Translations under genes and position numbers: made by a program
Part shown: piece after piece, positions 48,600 through 56,853 of the stretch
Numbering within the stretch: position 1 is the stretch's first letter
How the letters are laid out: the number at the start of each line of letters is the position of its first letter
Notes under the pieces: model-generated
The model's input: the letters and a program-made list of their open reading frames with translations, nothing else
What the model was told of the DNA's origin: nothing
Databases searched by the model: none
Source: Malikia spinosa
GTDB taxonomy: Bacteria; Pseudomonadota; Gammaproteobacteria; Burkholderiales; Burkholderiaceae_C
Reading direction: 5' to 3'
Length of the DNA: 64,000 nt
Assembly: GCF_002980625.1 (NCBI RefSeq)
Contig: NZ_PVLR01000054.1
Coordinates: 1-64,000, forward strand

Positions 48600-48902
48600 A
48601 TGGCCACCTCATCGCGTCTCTTCAGCCTGCAACAGGCCTTCCAGGCCAACCCCGAACTGGCCAAGGTGGCCGCACGCATCCGCCAGTCGCAGCAGATGCT
48701 GACCTTGATCCGGCCCCTGATGCAACCCGGGCTGCGGGCCCAGGTCCAGGCCGGACCGGTCGACGAGGATTCCTGGTGCCTGCTGGTCAGCAACCCGGCC
48801 GTCGGCAGCAAGCTCAGGCAGCTGGCACCCGCGCTGCTGGCAGCCTTGCGCAGCGGCGGCTTTGACGTGCAGCGACTGCGCTTCAAGGTCAGGGTGCGCT
48901 GA
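48600..48902 (+). CDS. DciA-like (DUF721) protein
   Basis: A 100-residue protein with the DUF721 layout: a helical N-terminal part and a KH-like half with SWCLLVSNPAVGSKLRQLAPALLAALRSGGF. DciA loads the replicative helicase in bacteria lacking DnaC. It is shorter than E. coli-unrelated DciA proteins (about 150-160), but position opposite secA fits. The ATG at 48600 is the only good start; 171 bp of shared promoter region lie upstream. Confidence 0.7.
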   Translation: MATSSRLFSLQQAFQANPELAKVAARIRQSQQMLTLIRPLMQPGLRAQVQAGPVDEDSWCLLVSNPAVGSKLRQLAPALLAALRSGGFDVQRLRFKVRVR

Positions 48903-48916
48903 AAGGCTGGCGCGCT

Positions 48917-49513
48917 TCAGTCCGCCTGCTCGGTGGCGGCCGTTGCTGACCGGCGGCGGCGCTGGACAAGGCGGGTCGACATCCGCGCCAGCCGGTCCAG
49001 CAGGCGAATCCGGGCCGCCAGCGGCCACCAGTCGTAGAGAAAGATCTCCATCGGCCGCCACATCGCGACCCAGCCACCGATCAGCAGGCTCTCGCGCACG
49101 ATTTCGCCCGGGCTGCCCTTGGGCAACCAGTCCTGGCTGAACTCGCCCAGCGCGATCGAGAGCGACAGGAAGCTGACCCCGATCAGCAGGCTGATGCGCC
49201 CACGCCGGAACAGCTCGCGCAGCCGGGCCCGGTTCGCGCTGGCACTGGCCGCGAAATGACTGCGGATCGCGCCTTCGAGCTGCGCGAGGTCCTGCTCCTG
49301 CGTCAGCGGACGGTCGAGGTGGATCACCAGTGCCAGCGGCAGCTCGCGCGGCAATTCGCGGGCGCAGGCGACGATGTAGTCATGCGCTTGCGGATCGAGG
49401 TCGCGGGTGTGGAAGGGCGAGGGATCGATCGAGTAGAACAGCTGCTCGATCTGCTCCACATGGACCTCGATCAGGGCCGGATGCACGACAGGGTGGACTC
49501 GATGCTGGGCCAT
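48917..49513 (-). CDS. Hypothetical membrane protein
   Basis: A 198-residue protein I cannot place in a named family. Residues 1-90 are soluble and acidic (FYSIDPSPFHTRDLDPQAHDYIVACA). A hydrophobic segment at about 110-128 (ISLLIGVSFLSLSIAL) and a second at about 140-158 follow, then the W-rich GGWVAMWRPMEIFLYDWWPL and a basic C-terminus. It is convergent with the dciA-like gene, 14 bases apart. Similar unnamed proteins with MWRPxExxLYDWWPL exist in other proteobacteria, from memory. Confidence 0.7.
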   Translation of the reverse strand: MAQHRVHPVVHPALIEVHVEQIEQLFYSIDPSPFHTRDLDPQAHDYIVACARELPRELPLALVIHLDRPLTQEQDLAQLEGAIRSHFAASASANRARLRELFRRGRISLLIGVSFLSLSIALGEFSQDWLPKGSPGEIVRESLLIGGWVAMWRPMEIFLYDWWPLAARIRLLDRLARMSTRLVQRRRRSATAATEQAD

Positions 49514-49570
49514 GGCAAGAGCATAAAACAGCGAAGCATGCCAAGCTGAAGACAGGCTGAATTTTGTTCA

Positions 49571-49585
49571 GCAATTCAAAATTGC
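49571..49585. promoter_or_regulatory. Perfect palindrome upstream of the zinc-ribbon ORF
   Basis: GCAATT-CAA-AATTGC is a perfect inverted repeat in an AT-rich 100-bp patch between the membrane protein gene and the zinc-ribbon ORF. It could be an operator for either divergent gene; no regulator is known. Confidence 0.3.
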
Positions 49586-49649
49586 GAAGGGGTCCGCCAA
49601 AACTCTCCTAGACAAAGACTAATAAAGTCAATGCTCAAGGAGTGTAAAA

Positions 49650-49820
49650 ATGCACAACAAATCCCCATTAAATACCCCTAAATGCAAGATGTGCCAGTCG
49701 CCGCTTGAGCGAATCCAGCGTGCACCGCTGATGAAGCTGATCCCAGCTTCCAAACATTACCGCTGCCCGGCCTGCGAAACACATTTCTTCCGCTGTCTTG
49801 GCCTGATGCAACGCTGCTGA
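49650..49820 (+). CDS. Small zinc-ribbon protein
   Basis: A 56-residue ORF, MHNKSPLNTPKCKMCQSPLE... It has CxxC at residues 12-15 and 39-42 (KCKMC, RCPAC), with LMKLIPASKHYRC between them. This matches a common pattern of small proteobacterial proteins with two CxxC pairs and an L-M-x-L-x-P-x-S-x-x-Y-R-C motif. AAGGAG lies 7-12 bases before the ATG. Codon use is AT-richer than neighbours in the first half. Function unknown; nucleic-acid or membrane-linked roles are guesses. Confidence 0.65.
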   Translation: MHNKSPLNTPKCKMCQSPLERIQRAPLMKLIPASKHYRCPACETHFFRCLGLMQRC

Positions 49821-49937
49821 TGCCAACAGGCCCTTGAGCCGGCTGCCAGACGGCTGTCGCTCAACCCCATCGTCCAGTTGCAATTGCCTTGCTGCTGGTT
49901 CGATTCACGGCTCAAGCTGTCTGAGGTTCAGCCGTGA

Positions 49938-49973
49938 AAAAGCCCTCCAGGTACATGACCTTGGAGGGCTTTT
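49938..49973 (-). terminator. Rho-independent terminator after tRNA-Thr
   Basis: AAAAGCCCTCCA (49938-49949) pairs with TGGAGGGCTTTT (49962-49973); flanking GG/CC extend the stem past a bulged T. On the minus strand it is followed by a T-run and lies ten bases after the tRNA. The plus side also has TTTTCTT, so it could serve the zinc-ribbon ORF too. Confidence 0.85.
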
Positions 49974-49982
49974 CTTATGGCT

Positions 49983-50058
49983 TGGTGCCGCCTGTCGGAA
50001 TCGAACTGACGACCTACCGCTTACAAGGCGGGTGCTCTACCAGCTGAGCTAAGGCGGC
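49983..50058 (-). tRNA. tRNA-Thr (anticodon TGT)
   Basis: The reverse complement begins GCCGCCTTAGCTCAGCTGG, has anticodon loop CTTGTAA, the T-loop TTCGATT and ends GGCGGCACCA with encoded CCA, 76 nt in all. It reads ACA codons (and possibly other ACN by wobble). It lies 12 bases after the sspB stop codon, so it is probably cotranscribed with sspAB and released by processing. Confidence 0.97.
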
Positions 50059-50070
50059 AACAGCGATATT

Positions 50071-50484
50071 CTACTTCACCCGCTTGAGTGCCGGACGGCC
50101 GCTGCCAGCTGGTGGCGGCTCATCCTGGGGTGGCTGCTCGGACTGTGCCTGTGCCGACTCGCGTTCGGGCGGCGGGAAGGCCATGCCCTGGCCGTTCTCG
50201 CGCGCGTAGATCGCCAGCACATGGTCGATCGGCACCCGGATCTCGCGCGCGACGCCACCGAAGCGGGCCTTGAACTCGATCAAGTCGTTGCCGAGCCGCA
50301 GGTTGCCGGTCGCGTCATAGCTGGTGTTGAGCACGATCTCGCCATCCTTGACGAACTCGCGCGGCACCTGGACCCACTCATCGACCGCCACCGCGATATA
50401 GGGCGTGAACCCGTTGTCACAGCACCATTCGTGAATGGCGCGGATCAGGTAGGGACGGGTGGAAGGCAGATCATCCTGGCTCAT
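50071..50484 (-). CDS. sspB: ClpXP protease specificity-enhancing factor SspB
   Basis: A 137-residue adaptor that delivers ssrA-tagged proteins to ClpXP. STRPYLIRAIHEWCCDNGFTP is the conserved N-terminus, and NLRLGNDLIEFKARFGG follows the family. The C-terminus is an acidic/proline linker ending in RPALKRVK, matching the XB peptide that docks ClpX. An ATG at 50493 is also in frame, but GGAA spacing favours 50484. It follows sspA by 27 bases. Confidence 0.94.
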   Translation of the reverse strand: MSQDDLPSTRPYLIRAIHEWCCDNGFTPYIAVAVDEWVQVPREFVKDGEIVLNTSYDATGNLRLGNDLIEFKARFGGVAREIRVPIDHVLAIYARENGQGMAFPPPERESAQAQSEQPPQDEPPPAGSGRPALKRVK

Positions 50485-50511
50485 GGCTGACATTTCCAAA
50501 GCTGGCAGCGC

Positions 50512-51123
50512 TTACTTGCGCATGACCTTTTCAGACGGGGTCAGCGCCTCGATGTAGGCCGGACGCGAGAAGATGCGCTCGGCGTACTTGAGCAGCGGCG
50601 CGGCGTTCTTGCTGAGCTCGATGCCGTAATGGTCCAGGCGCCACAGCAGCGGAGCGATCGCGACGTCGAGCATCGAGAAGTTGTCGCCCAGCATGTACTT
50701 GTTCTTCAGGAACACCGGCGCGAGCTGGGTCAGGCGGTCGCGGATATGGGCCTTGGCCTTCTCGACCGACTTGTCATTGGCCTTGATGCCGCGCTGCTCG
50801 AGCACCGACACATGGGCGAACAGTTCCTTCTCGAAGTTGAGCAGGAACAGGCGCACGCGGGCGCGGTCGACCGGGTCGCCGGGCATCAGCTGCGGGTGCG
50901 GGAAGCGCTCGTCGATGTACTCGTTGATGATGTTCGACTCGTACAGGATCAGGTCGCGCTCGACCAGGATCGGCACCTGGCCATAGGGGTTCATGACCGC
51001 GATGTCTTCCGGCTTGTTGTAGAGGTCGACGTCGCGGATCTCGAAGTCCATGCCCTTCTCGAACAGCACGAAACGGCAGCGATGCGAGTAAGGGCAGGTG
51101 GTGCCCGAGTACAAAACCATCAT
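50512..51123 (-). CDS. sspA: Stringent starvation protein A (GST fold)
   Basis: A 203-residue RNA-polymerase-associated protein. The thioredoxin-like N-terminus (LYSGTTCPYSHRCRFVLFEKGMDF) keeps a CPYS motif, then NPYGQVPILVERDLILYESNII and an all-helical C-terminal domain. It is the usual partner of sspB. A terminator at 51149-51184 separates it from petC, so it probably has its own promoter in that gap or depends on read-through. Confidence 0.95.
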   Translation of the reverse strand: MMVLYSGTTCPYSHRCRFVLFEKGMDFEIRDVDLYNKPEDIAVMNPYGQVPILVERDLILYESNIINEYIDERFPHPQLMPGDPVDRARVRLFLLNFEKELFAHVSVLEQRGIKANDKSVEKAKAHIRDRLTQLAPVFLKNKYMLGDNFSMLDVAIAPLLWRLDHYGIELSKNAAPLLKYAERIFSRPAYIEALTPSEKVMRK

Positions 51124-51148
51124 GGCGAAAACTCCTCAATCAGAAAGC

Positions 51149-51184
51149 AAAAAACAGTGGCGGGCCTGAAGCGGCCAGCCACTG
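51149..51184 (-). terminator. Rho-independent terminator after petC
   Basis: CAGTGGC (51155-51161) pairs with GCCACTG (51178-51184), and GGCC/GGCC pair inside. On the minus strand the stem is followed by TTTTTTGCTTT. It closes the petABC operon before sspA. Confidence 0.82.
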
Positions 51185-51220
51185 CGGTCTATCCGGCCCA
51201 AGTCATGGGCCAGAGGGTCG

Positions 51221-51970
51221 TTACTTGACGTCTTTCCAGAACGCCTTGTTCAGGCGCCAGGCCGCGAAGGTGAACAGGCCCAGGAACAGCAGGACCCAGA
51301 CGCCGAGTCGGGTGCGCTGGTGCTGTGCCGGCTCAGCCATCCACTGCATGTAGGCCACCAGATCGCCGATCGCGGCGTCATAAGCCTCGGGGCTCAACTG
51401 GCCGGGCTTGACCTGCTCCCAGCCAGTGACCTTGTGGTGCTCGTCGAAGATCGGCTTGCGCTCGCCCTGCAACTCGTACAGCGCATGCGGCATGCCCACG
51501 TTCGGGAACACCAGGTTGTTCCAGCCGGTCGGACGGTTGTCGTCGCGGTAGAAGGTACGCATGTAGGTGTAGAGGTAGTCGGGACCGCTGCCGGCAGCAC
51601 TGGCACGCGAGCGCGAGATCACGGTCAGGTCAGGCGGGTTGGCACCGAACCATTCCTTGGCCTGGCGCGGGTTGATCGCCGACTTCATGACCTCGCCGAC
51701 CTTGTCGGTCGTGAACAGCAGGTTGTCCTTGATCTGCTGCTCGCTCAGACCGATGTCCTTGAGGCGGTTGAAGCGCATGAAGGCTGCCGAGTGGCAGTTC
51801 AGGCAGTAGTTGACGAAGAGCTTGGCTCCATTCTGCAGCGCAGCCTGGTATTCCTTTTCGCTCTTCTTGCTCAGCTCGGGGGCCTTGTCCAGCGAGAAAC
51901 CGGCACCAGCGGCCAGCGCGCCACCGGCCAGACCCAGGGCCATCACGCAGCCCACAATCCACTTTTTCAT
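51221..51970 (-). CDS. petC: Ubiquinol-cytochrome c reductase, cytochrome c1
   Basis: A 249-residue membrane-anchored c-type cytochrome of the bc1 complex. A signal peptide (KKWIVGCVMALGLAGGALA) is followed by the haem motif CLNCH near residue 51, an axial Met later in the domain, and a C-terminal anchor (TRLGVWVLLFLGLFTFAAWRL). The start at 51970 gives a canonical signal peptide. It is last of petA-petB-petC. Confidence 0.95.
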   Translation of the reverse strand: MKKWIVGCVMALGLAGGALAAGAGFSLDKAPELSKKSEKEYQAALQNGAKLFVNYCLNCHSAAFMRFNRLKDIGLSEQQIKDNLLFTTDKVGEVMKSAINPRQAKEWFGANPPDLTVISRSRASAAGSGPDYLYTYMRTFYRDDNRPTGWNNLVFPNVGMPHALYELQGERKPIFDEHHKVTGWEQVKPGQLSPEAYDAAIGDLVAYMQWMAEPAQHQRTRLGVWVLLFLGLFTFAAWRLNKAFWKDVK

Positions 51971-51996
51971 CTTGTAACTCCTGTAGACGGTTGGGC

Positions 51997-53412
51997 TCAG
52001 TGCGGCTTGAAGGTCACGCGGCTCGGGACCGGCTTGGGCGTACCCAGACGGCTCCACCAAGGCATCAGCAGGAAGAAGCCGAAGTACAGCAGGGTGCCGA
52101 CCTGCGAGACGCGCTCGCCGACCGGGGACGGCGGCTGCACGCCCAGATAGCCCAGGATCAGGAAGTTGATCACGAACACGGCGTAGACCAGCTTGTGCCA
52201 GCTCGGACGATAGCGGATCGACTTGACCGGGCTGTAGTCCAGCCAAGGCAGGAAGAACAGGATCACGACCGCACCGCCCATGGCGACGACGCCCCAGAAC
52301 TTGGCGTCGATCGACAGCAGCAGGGCGATCACGACGGCAGTGGCGCCGAGGATGGCGACCTTGCCGACTGCGCCGAGCTTGGCCTTGGCCACGCCCAGCA
52401 GTGCACCGATGATGGCGACGGCGATCAGCACGTAGATCATCTGGCTGGTGATGGCACGCAGCATCGAGTAGAACGGCGTGAAGTACCAGACCGGCGCGAT
52501 GTGCAGCGGGGTCGTGAACGGGTCGGCCGGGATGAAGTTGTTGTACTCGAGGAAGTAACCACCGAACTCGGGCGCGAAGAAGATGATCGCCGAGAAGGCC
52601 ATCAGGAACACGCCAACGCCCAGCAGGTCATGGACCGAGTAGTAGGGGTGGAACGGAATGCCGTCGAGCGGGTGACCCTGGGCGTCCTTCGGAGCGCTCG
52701 GAGCCTTGATCTCGATGCCGTCGGGGTTGTTCGAGCCGACGTCATGCAGCGCCAGGATATGCGCGACCACCAGACCCAGCAGGATCAGCGGCACGGCAAT
52801 CACGTGGAAGCTGAAGAAGCGGTTCAGCGTGGCGTCACCGACGACGAAGTCGCCGCGGATCAGCAGCGCCAGATCCGGACCGATGAAGGGCACGGCAGCG
52901 AACAGGTTGACGATCACCTGGGCGCCCCAGAACGACATCTGGCCCCAGGGCAGCAGGTAGCCCATGAAGGCTTCGGCCATCAGCGCCAGGAAGATGGCGC
53001 AGCCGAACACCCAGACCAGCTCGCGCGGCTTGCGATAGGAACCGTAGATCAGGCCACGGTACATGTGCAGGTACACCACGACGAAGAAGGCGGAGGCGCC
53101 GGTCGAGTGCATGTAGCGGATCAGCCAGCCCCAGGGCACATCGCGCATGATGTACTCGACCGAGGCGAAGGCCAGGTTGGCGTCCGGCTTGTAGTTCATG
53201 ACCAGGAAGATGCCGGTCACGATCTGGATCACCAGCACCAGCAATGCCAGCGAGCCGAAGAAATACCAGAAATTGAAGTTCTTGGGCGCGTAGTACTCGG
53301 ACAAATGCTGCTTGTAGCCAGCAAATGCCGAGGGAAAGCGGTTCTCGAACCAGTTGACGACCTTCTCGCCCGTGGGGGCGTTGGCCGGAAGTTCCTTGAA
53401 TTCAGCTGCCAT
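51997..53412 (-). CDS. petB: Ubiquinol-cytochrome c reductase, cytochrome b
   Basis: A 471-residue integral membrane subunit holding haems bL and bH. Haem-ligand helices show HSTGASAFFVVVYLHMYRG and FFSFHVIAVPLILLGLVVAHI; the Qo-site motif reads PVWY, the form I recall in beta- and gammaproteobacteria. WGAQVIVNLFAAVPFIGPDL is conserved. It lies 23 bases after petA and 26 before petC. Confidence 0.97.
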   Translation of the reverse strand: MAAEFKELPANAPTGEKVVNWFENRFPSAFAGYKQHLSEYYAPKNFNFWYFFGSLALLVLVIQIVTGIFLVMNYKPDANLAFASVEYIMRDVPWGWLIRYMHSTGASAFFVVVYLHMYRGLIYGSYRKPRELVWVFGCAIFLALMAEAFMGYLLPWGQMSFWGAQVIVNLFAAVPFIGPDLALLIRGDFVVGDATLNRFFSFHVIAVPLILLGLVVAHILALHDVGSNNPDGIEIKAPSAPKDAQGHPLDGIPFHPYYSVHDLLGVGVFLMAFSAIIFFAPEFGGYFLEYNNFIPADPFTTPLHIAPVWYFTPFYSMLRAITSQMIYVLIAVAIIGALLGVAKAKLGAVGKVAILGATAVVIALLLSIDAKFWGVVAMGGAVVILFFLPWLDYSPVKSIRYRPSWHKLVYAVFVINFLILGYLGVQPPSPVGERVSQVGTLLYFGFFLLMPWWSRLGTPKPVPSRVTFKPH

Positions 53413-53435
53413 GATGTTCCTCAGATTGGTTCTAA

Positions 53436-54032
53436 TCAGGCCTTCTTGTCCTCACCGATCAGCAGAACGGTGTCGGACAGATACATATGCGGCGGCACTT
53501 CGAGGTTGTCGGGCGCGGGCTTGTTCTTGAAGACGCGGCCGGCCAGGTCGAAGGTCGAACCATGGCAGGGGCAGAGATAGCCGCCCTGCCAGTTGTCGGG
53601 CAGCGAGGTCTGGGCACCGGTCTGGAACTTGTCCGAAGGCGAGCAACCCAGGTGGGTGCAGATGCCAATGCCGACGAAGACCTCGGGTTTGATCGAGCGG
53701 TGGCGATTCTTCGCGTATTCGGGTGTCGGATAGGCGTTGCGCTTGGACTCGGGATCGGCCAGCTCGGGGTCGAGCTTTTCGAGCGCTGCGAGTTGGTCGG
53801 CGGTTCGCTTCATGATCCAGACGGGCTTGCCGCGCCATTCGACCATGAGTTTCTGCCCCGGCGGGATCGCCGAGATGTCGACCTGGACGGCAGCGCCGGC
53901 GGCCTTGGCGCGCTCGGAGGGCTGAAAACTGCTCACAAAGGGGACGGCGACGGCTGCGGCTCCCACTGCGCCCACGGCGCCCGAGGTGATGAGCCAGGTG
54001 CGGCGGCCGTTGTCGACGGATGCTTCGCTCAT
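53436..54032 (-). CDS. petA: Ubiquinol-cytochrome c reductase, Rieske iron-sulfur subunit
   Basis: A 198-residue 2Fe-2S protein. GRRTWLITSGAVGAVGAAA is a twin-arginine signal-anchor. The cluster ligands are in CTHLGCSP and CPCHGSTFD. It heads petABC, and the tatABC genes 4 kb away encode the machinery that exports it. The promoter must lie in the 151 bp divergent from mscL. Confidence 0.97.
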   Translation of the reverse strand: MSEASVDNGRRTWLITSGAVGAVGAAAVAVPFVSSFQPSERAKAAGAAVQVDISAIPPGQKLMVEWRGKPVWIMKRTADQLAALEKLDPELADPESKRNAYPTPEYAKNRHRSIKPEVFVGIGICTHLGCSPSDKFQTGAQTSLPDNWQGGYLCPCHGSTFDLAGRVFKNKPAPDNLEVPPHMYLSDTVLLIGEDKKA

Positions 54033-54183
54033 GGGGATCTTTCAATGACTGGGAAGGACAAGGGAGCCGACCGGCAAGCCAGCTCTGGTCAACATGGCAT
54101 TGTACCGGAGCGCACTGTAGGGAAAACGGAAAACCCGTTACCATGACTGTGCAATAGACAGTTTGCGCAACAGGAGCACGACC

Positions 54184-54621
54184 ATGGGCATGATGCGGGA
54201 GTTTCGCGATTTCGCAGTCAAGGGCAATGTGATCGATCTGGCGGTCGGCGTGATCATCGGTGGTGCCTTCGGCAAGATCGTCGGTTCGGTGGTCGATGAC
54301 CTGATCATGCCGCTGGTCGGCATGCTGGTCGGCAACCTGGACTTCTCCAACCTGTTCATCCTGCTCGGCGACCCGCCACCCGGAGTGGCACTGACCCTGG
54401 CCGAGCTCAAGAAGGCTGGCGTGCCAGTGTTCGCCTACGGCAACTTCCTGACCGTGGCGCTGAACTTCCTGATCCTGGCGCTGGCGATCTTCCTGATGGT
54501 CAAGCAGATCAACCGCCTCAAGCGCAACGCGCCGGCACCGGCGCCCGCCGCCGCGCCGCCCACGCCCGAGGACGTGCTGCTGCTGCGCGAGATCCGCGAC
54601 AGCCTCAAGCAAAAGGGCTGA
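54184..54621 (+). CDS. mscL: Large-conductance mechanosensitive channel
   Basis: A 145-residue inner-membrane channel opening under hypo-osmotic stress. [27 protein letters not shown] is split here as the first helix with its Gly/Ala/Val pore pattern; TM2 is [20 protein letters not shown]; the C-terminal bundle is [16 protein letters not shown]. The start MGMMREF is used; a few upstream in-frame codons are unlikely. Confidence 0.96.
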   Translation: MGMMREFRDFAVKGNVIDLAVGVIIGGAFGKIVGSVVDDLIMPLVGMLVGNLDFSNLFILLGDPPPGVALTLAELKKAGVPVFAYGNFLTVALNFLILALAIFLMVKQINRLKRNAPAPAPAAAPPTPEDVLLLREIRDSLKQKG

Positions 54622-54683
54622 GTCGCTGCCGCCATCCGCTTGGGCGAGGCGGGAGCCGGGCACGACCAGCGGCAGCAGTGGCT

Positions 54684-55688
54684 TCAGACCCCCATGGCGG
54701 CCCGCACCGCCGCCATCAGGCTGGACGGGTCGGCCCGGCCCGAGCCGGCCAGGTCGAAAGCCGTGCCATGGTCGGGACTGGTCCGCACGAAGGGCAAGCC
54801 GAGCGTGCTGTTGACGCCATGCTCGAGCCCCAGGTACTTGACCGGAATCAGGCCCTGGTCGTGGTACATCGCGATCACGACATCGAACTCGCCCGTGCGG
54901 GCGCGCATGAAGACGGTGTCGGGCGCATGCGGTCCGCTGACATCGAGCCCTTCGGCCCGCGCCTGCTGCACCGCGGGTGCGATCTGCTCGATTTCCTCGC
55001 GGCCGAACAAGCCGCCCTCGCCTGCATGCGGATTGACGCCGGCGACCGCGATGCGCGGCGCGCGTCCGAGCTGGCGCGCCAGATGCGTGGCCGTGATGCG
55101 CAGGGTCTGCAGCACATTGGCCGTCGTCACCGCTTCGAGCGCGTCGCGCAGCGAGACATGGATGCTGACCAGCACGGTGCGCAGCTCGTCGTTCGACAGC
55201 ATCATGCGCACCGGCAGCTCAGCGATCGGGCAGCCCAGATGCGCGGCCGCCAGCGCCTGCAGGAATTCGGTGTGGCCGGGATGTTGGATGCCGGCCGCGG
55301 CCAGCGCCTCCTTGTGGATCGGCGCGGTGACAACGGCGCCGACCTCGCCGCGCAGCGCGGCTTGCGCAGCCCAGGCGATGCTGTCGGCGGCGGCACGACC
55401 GGCGCGCGCGTCGATCCGGCCCCATTGCACCAGCTCGGCCATGCAGACCGCCGGCAGCACCGGCAGGCAGCGCGGCGGCAGCCCGAGCACATCGGCCGGC
55501 TGCTCGATCACCGCGACCGGCAGCAGGCCGCCGGTGACGGCCGCGGCCTGGCGCAGCGTTGCAAGGTCACCGACCGCGAAACAGCGCTGCGACCATTCGG
55601 GCTGCTGGCGGAACAGCTGGGCGATGATTTCCGGGCCGATGCCGGCCGGGTCGCCCATGGTGATGGCGATCGGGAGTGTTGCTGTCAT
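54684..55688 (-). CDS. pdxA: 4-hydroxythreonine-4-phosphate dehydrogenase
   Basis: A 334-residue NAD-dependent enzyme of pyridoxal phosphate synthesis. It begins MTATLPIAITMGDPAGIGPEI; metal-site His residues are in HPGHTEFLQ and MYHDQGLIPVK, and NPHAGEGGLFGREE is conserved. The ATG overlaps the Nif3-like stop as ATGA. It is convergent with mscL. pdxA is more often beside ksgA or surA, so this place is less common. Confidence 0.95.
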   Translation of the reverse strand: MTATLPIAITMGDPAGIGPEIIAQLFRQQPEWSQRCFAVGDLATLRQAAAVTGGLLPVAVIEQPADVLGLPPRCLPVLPAVCMAELVQWGRIDARAGRAAADSIAWAAQAALRGEVGAVVTAPIHKEALAAAGIQHPGHTEFLQALAAAHLGCPIAELPVRMMLSNDELRTVLVSIHVSLRDALEAVTTANVLQTLRITATHLARQLGRAPRIAVAGVNPHAGEGGLFGREEIEQIAPAVQQARAEGLDVSGPHAPDTVFMRARTGEFDVVIAMYHDQGLIPVKYLGLEHGVNSTLGLPFVRTSPDHGTAFDLAGSGRADPSSLMAAVRAAMGV

Positions 55689-56545
55689 GCGGGGTTGTCG
55701 ATTTCGATGAACTGGTGCTGCAGGCCAAGCTGCGCGGCGACCTGAGCCGCCAGCGCGGGCGCGCCGTAGCGCTCGGTCGCATGGTGGCCGCAGGCCAGGA
55801 AGGCGACCCCGCACTCGCGCGCGAGATGGGCCTGCGGCTCGGAGATCTCGCCGGTCAGGAAGGCGTCGGCGCCGGCCGCGATCGCGGCCTCGAAATAGCC
55901 CTGGGCGCCGCCGCTGCACCAGGCCACGCGCCGGATCGGCCGCGGGCAGGCGTCGATCAGCAGCGGCGCTCGACCGAGCGCGCGCTCGACCTGATGGGCC
56001 AGCTCAGGGCCGCTGCAGGGCTCGACCTGGCCCAGGAAACCGAGCTGCTGTTCGCCAAAACGCCCCCAGGCCGCGCCATCGGGCGGTGCAAAGCCAAGCT
56101 GGCGCCCGAGCTGGGCGTTGTTGCCCAGCTCGGCATGGGCGTCGAGCGGCAGATGGTAGGCCAGCAGGCTGATGTCGTGGCGCAGCAGCAGCGCCAGGCG
56201 CTGCTTCATCCAGCCGGTCACGCGGCCGTCCTGACCGCACCAGAACAGGCCATGGTGGACCAGGATCGCGTCGGCTTCGGCAGCGATTGCGGCCTCGATC
56301 AGGGCCCGGCTGGCGGTCACGCCGCTGACGATCTTGCGCAGATCGGCGCGGCCCTCGACCTGCAGGCCGTTGGGCCCGTAGTCCTTGAACAGGGCCGGCT
56401 GCAGCAGGCCGTCGCAGGCCGCGACCAGATCGGTCAGGCTGCAACCGGCAGCAGAGGCAGCCGGGACGGCTGGCTCAGTAAGTGGAGGAACGGCGGGCGC
56501 GGACGATGCGGTCATTTTCGGGCTTGGGCTGGACTCAAACCGCAT
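55685..56545 (-). CDS. Nif3-like dinuclear metal centre protein (YbgI family)
   Basis: A 286-residue member of the Nif3/YbgI family, ring-forming proteins with a two-metal site. Metal ligands are in ILVHHGLFW (HH), LPLDAHAELGNN and CGHHATERYG (HHxTE). Function is unsettled (a GTP cyclohydrolase I-like fold). About 35 N-terminal residues (A/P/S-rich) precede the conserved LTDLVAACDGLL; ATGs at 56545 and 56515 are both possible. It is translationally coupled to pdxA. Confidence 0.88.
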   Translation of the reverse strand: MRFESSPSPKMTASSAPAVPPLTEPAVPAASAAGCSLTDLVAACDGLLQPALFKDYGPNGLQVEGRADLRKIVSGVTASRALIEAAIAAEADAILVHHGLFWCGQDGRVTGWMKQRLALLLRHDISLLAYHLPLDAHAELGNNAQLGRQLGFAPPDGAAWGRFGEQQLGFLGQVEPCSGPELAHQVERALGRAPLLIDACPRPIRRVAWCSGGAQGYFEAAIAAGADAFLTGEISEPQAHLARECGVAFLACGHHATERYGAPALAAQVAAQLGLQHQFIEIDNPA

Positions 56546-56590
56546 TGTGACAGTCCCACTGACCAAGCGCCCCCGAGGGGGCGCCACGGT

Positions 56591-56761
56591 TCAGCGTGGG
56601 ACGCGCTGCTTGGCTTGCAGCCGCTGCTGCTCCTGCACCGACTCGTCCATCTTGCGCTTGAAGAAGCGCGAAAACCAGATCGACATGAAGATCACGAACA
56701 GGATCACCGCGATGCTCATCAGACCATAGTCGGTCGAAAAAAGGTCCACAATTGCTTTCAT
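56591..56761 (-). CDS. DUF3149-type small membrane protein
   Basis: A 56-residue ORF, MKAIVDLFSTDYGLMSIAVI..., with one membrane helix at about residues 14-32 and a basic then Gln-rich tail (RFFKRKMDESVQEQQRLQ). The pattern of LF-s-x-x-G-L-M-S at the start and a single helix matches DUF3149 proteins as I recall them. It sits between the Nif3-like gene and the divergent degS-like gene. Function unknown. Confidence 0.65.
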   Translation of the reverse strand: MKAIVDLFSTDYGLMSIAVILFVIFMSIWFSRFFKRKMDESVQEQQRLQAKQRVPR

Positions 56762-56853
56762 GCTGGCTCCGTCAATAACCTTGGATTTACCAGGTCATTT
56801 CAGCCCAATCCGGCTCTTCCTTGCTTGATCCATATCAACAATCCTGTCTGCAC

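Noticed and set aside
51991-53580. 529-residue plus-strand open frame opposite petB
   Set aside because: Highly charged reverse-frame product; cytochrome b is unambiguous on the minus strand.
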